From JBLFWJ01 sp047611425 (GTDB lineage: Bacteria > Bacteroidota > Bacteroidia > UBA10329), in the NCBI GenBank assembly GCA_047611425.1, contig JBLFWJ010000207.1, positions 1 through 5,295 on the forward strand: 5,295 nt of DNA. The letters are read 5' to 3'. Both the position numbers and the translations under genes were made by a program. The notes beneath the pieces are model-generated. The model saw only the letters and a program-made list of their open reading frames with translations. It was not told the origin of the DNA and ran no database searches. Below are positions 5,282-5,295 of the stretch, piece by piece. Each line of letters starts with the position of its first letter. The stretch's first letter is position 1.

Positions 5282-5295
5282 ACAAAACCTTTAGT

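Larger units (their letters stand above)
4851..5295. other. 445-base noncoding region at the window end
   Basis: I see no credible gene here. Open frames exist on both strands across 4873-5146, but they run through repeat sequence and resemble no family I know. The region holds a palindrome just past the nuclease stop, a truncated inverted copy of the larger repeat, one strong hairpin, and a cluster of small direct and inverted repeats in the last 165 bases, probably leading to a gene beyond the edge. Confidence 0.65.

Overview
The window most likely comes from a member of the Bacteroidota, probably a free-living flavobacterium- or cytophaga-like organism. The evidence is indirect. Start codons lack clear Shine-Dalgarno sequences. 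Some upstream regions carry TAnnTTTG-like -7 boxes. Several intergenic repeats resemble families I recall from Bacteroidota chromosomes. No rRNA, tRNA, CRISPR array or complete insertion sequence was seen.

Layout, left to right. (1) Bases 3-341 (+) are the 3' end of a BCCT-family choline/betaine transporter. (2) Bases 345-939 are a compact cassette: a DUF559 (Vsr-like fold) nuclease gene (451-825, -) between two direct copies of a roughly 84-base repeat. (3) Bases 943-2583 (-) are a complete choline dehydrogenase gene, betA. The transporter and betA converge on the cassette and together suggest a choline-uptake and glycine-betaine-synthesis (osmoprotection) locus. (4) Bases 2584-2993 are noncoding, with a short hairpin repeat and a larger Bacteroidota-type repeat. 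(5) Bases 2994-4850 (+) encode an AT-rich 618-residue protein with a SAP-like segment and a C-terminal Mrr-like PD-(D/E)XK nuclease domain. (6) Bases 4851-5295 are noncoding, with a truncated, inverted copy of the larger repeat and then a dense set of small direct and inverted repeats at the window edge.

The most striking observation is the repeat pair around the DUF559 gene. Each copy can fold into a cloverleaf: an outer stem enclosing three hairpins. The copies differ by eight substitutions and one loop-length change. Six substitutions form three compensatory base-pair swaps, one turns a G-T wobble into a G-C pair, and one lies in a loop. This suggests the fold, as single-stranded DNA or RNA, is what is maintained. 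The outer ends of the two copies also form an 11-base-pair terminal inverted repeat around the nuclease gene, so the whole looks like a small mobile or homing-like unit. The second nuclease gene is likewise bracketed by repeats, in inverted orientation. Two unrelated nuclease genes each framed by repeats suggests an accessory or defence character for the insertions around an otherwise ordinary osmoprotection locus.
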